Source: CBDULX01 sp965368175 (GTDB lineage: Bacteria > Pseudomonadota > Gammaproteobacteria > SZUA-229). Taken from it: a DNA stretch of 6,437 bases. The position numbers and the translations under genes were made by a program. The notes beneath the pieces are model-generated. The model saw only the letters and a list, made by a program, of their open reading frames with translations, did no database searches and had not been told where the DNA came from. Numbering within the stretch: the first letter of the stretch is position 1; each line of letters starts with the position of its first letter. Where the stretch lies: contig CBDULX010000172.1 of NCBI GenBank assembly GCA_965368175.1, forward strand, positions 1-6,437, given 5' to 3'. Shown in pieces: positions 5,215 through 6,437 of this stretch.

Positions 5215-6437
5215 ATGGCTGATATACTCAACACCAGCCTGAGTGGACTCAGGGCCTATCAAACGGCACTGGCAACAACATCCCATAATATTTCCAATGT
5301 GGGTACGGAAGGTTATAGCCGCCAGCGGGTAGAGCTGAGTGCGCGTCCACCGCAACAGTTTGGCACAACTCAGATTGGTCAGGGTGTCGATATATCCAAT
5401 GTCAGCCGTATCTTCGATAACTTTGTTATTGAAAATATTCGTGACTTTTCTTCCAGTACATCAAGGCTGTCGATCTTTGAATCCTTTGCTACTCGCACAG
5501 AAAACCTGATTGCCGATGAACAGGGCAGTTTAATGCCGGCACTGGAAAGTTTTTTTGCTGCATTGAGCGACGTTTCCAATGATCCATCCTCTACTGCTCC
5601 ACGCATTACTTTGCTGGAACGAGCAGAAAATCTGGAGCAACGGTTTACTTCGTTATCCAGTGATTTACTCGATCTTCAACATGAAGTGGATAACCAGCTG
5701 CAATTTGTTGTCACCGATATTAATTCTATAGCTCAGGAAATAGCTCGTATCAACGAAGCTATTAATAAAGTCAGCAGTGTGGATTATCAGCCACCGGATT
5801 TACTCGATCAACGAGACCAGTTACTCAAGCAGTTATCGGAAAAGATTGCAGTAAATACTGTGGTGCAGAACGATGGCACTTTAAACGTCCTGATCGGCAC
5901 CGGGCAGTTGCTGGTGAGTGGTAGCAACGTACTCAGTTTAAGACTGGGGGCCGACAGTGCTCAGCCGGATCGTCGAGCCATTCAATTAGTAAGTTCCAGT
6001 GGCAGTGTGGATATCACCAATACCTTAAAGGGCGGTGAAATCGGTGGTCTGCTGGATTTCAGTAACACTATGCTGGATGATGCGCAAAATCGGCTGGGTC
6101 GTCTGGCCATTACCTTATCTGAAACCTTCAATGCTCAGAATGTTCAGGGTTATGACTTGAACGGTGATCTGGGTACAAATTTTTTCAGCACCGTGGGTAC
6201 TGGTAACTTACAGGGAATATTTGGCGCCGATTATCGTGCCAATGGTTTTGATGATGGCGATACCGTTAGCTTTCAGCTGGATTTCGATGGCGTGTCACTG
6301 GCGGTTAATGTACCGGCTATCGCTCCTGGTGATACTAATGACGTAATTACACAGAATATACTCGATACCATCGGTGCTTTTGGGATAGATAATGGAGACA
6401 ACACATTCACCATCAATGGCACAACACCGGGTGTCAG
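5215..6437 (+). CDS. flgK: Flagellar hook-associated protein 1 FlgK, N-terminal part (3' truncated by window edge)
   Basis: FlgK (HAP1) forms the first junction ring between hook and filament; it is exported through the growing structure and lies outside the cell. The frame stays open from the ATG at 5215 to the window edge, giving 407 complete codons with no stop. The N-terminus has the rod/hook family motif TSHNISNVGTEGYSRQ (residues 22-37). A long helical region follows (about 85-215, heptad-rich around 140-190), with the FlgK signature LLDQRDQLLKQLS at 196-208. Next come a beta segment with LNVLIGTGQLLV and the conserved GGEIGGLLDF (273-282). Beyond about 320 lies a less conserved, glycine- and aspartate-rich part that probably belongs to the exposed variable domain. 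No cysteine is seen. The C-terminal rod-type domain should be beyond the window, and flgL would be the expected next gene. A sigma-28-like promoter ends about 55 bp before the start. Confidence 0.95.
   Translation, partial: MADILNTSLSGLRAYQTALATTSHNISNVGTEGYSRQRVELSARPPQQFGTTQIGQGVDISNVSRIFDNFVIENIRDFSSSTSRLSIFESFATRTENLIADEQGSLMPALESFFAALSDVSNDPSSTAPRITLLERAENLEQRFTSLSSDLLDLQHEVDNQLQFVVTDINSIAQEIARINEAINKVSSVDYQPPDLLDQRDQLLKQLSEKIAVNTVVQNDGTLNVLIGTGQLLVSGSNVLSLRLGADSAQPDRRAIQLVSSSGSVDITNTLKGGEIGGLLDFSNTMLDDAQNRLGRLAITLSETFNAQNVQGYDLNGDLGTNFFSTVGTGNLQGIFGADYRANGFDDGDTVSFQLDFDGVSLAVNVPAIAPGDTNDVITQNILDTIGAFGIDNGDNTFTINGTTPGV

Overview
The window is a contiguous, same-strand stretch of a flagellar basal-body/hook operon in the order flgE (3' part), flgF, flgG, flgH, flgI, flgJ, flgK (5' part). 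All seven genes are on the + strand and are clearly recognisable by conserved motifs and normal lengths. The presence of both an L-ring lipoprotein (FlgH) and a P-ring protein (FlgI) means a Gram-negative host. The two-domain FlgJ (rod cap plus muramidase), the FlgG sequence very close to the enterobacterial type, and both a sigma-54-like and a sigma-28-like promoter point to a Gammaproteobacterium. Base composition is moderate, and I cannot name a genus.

Layout: 1-693 is the C-terminal part of the hook protein FlgE; 732-1472 is the proximal rod protein FlgF; 1490-2275 is the distal rod protein FlgG; 2305-2985 is the L-ring lipoprotein FlgH. The only sizeable gap (2986-3109, 124 bp) follows. 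It holds a heptanucleotide-repeat palindrome and then a well-spaced sigma-54 (-24/-12) promoter candidate. After it come FlgI (3110-4216), FlgJ (4235-5164), and FlgK (5215 to the right edge, still open). A sigma-28 (FliA) promoter candidate with exact 11-nt spacing lies in the last codons of flgJ, upstream of flgK. No gene-free stretch exceeds 300 bases, and there are no RNA genes, CRISPR arrays or transposase genes.

How the genes work together: FlgF and FlgG build the rod through the periplasm. FlgJ caps the growing rod and its muramidase domain opens the peptidoglycan. FlgI and FlgH form the bushing rings in the peptidoglycan layer and outer membrane. FlgE forms the hook, and FlgK is the first hook-filament junction protein. 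The predicted promoters fit staged expression: an internal sigma-54 start before the P-ring/FlgJ genes and a late sigma-28 start before flgK.

I see no undescribed protein system here. The less ordinary content is in the non-coding layer: a heptamer repeat found at two gene junctions, once as an inverted array and once as a short direct array, and the internal sigma-54 promoter beside the inverted array.
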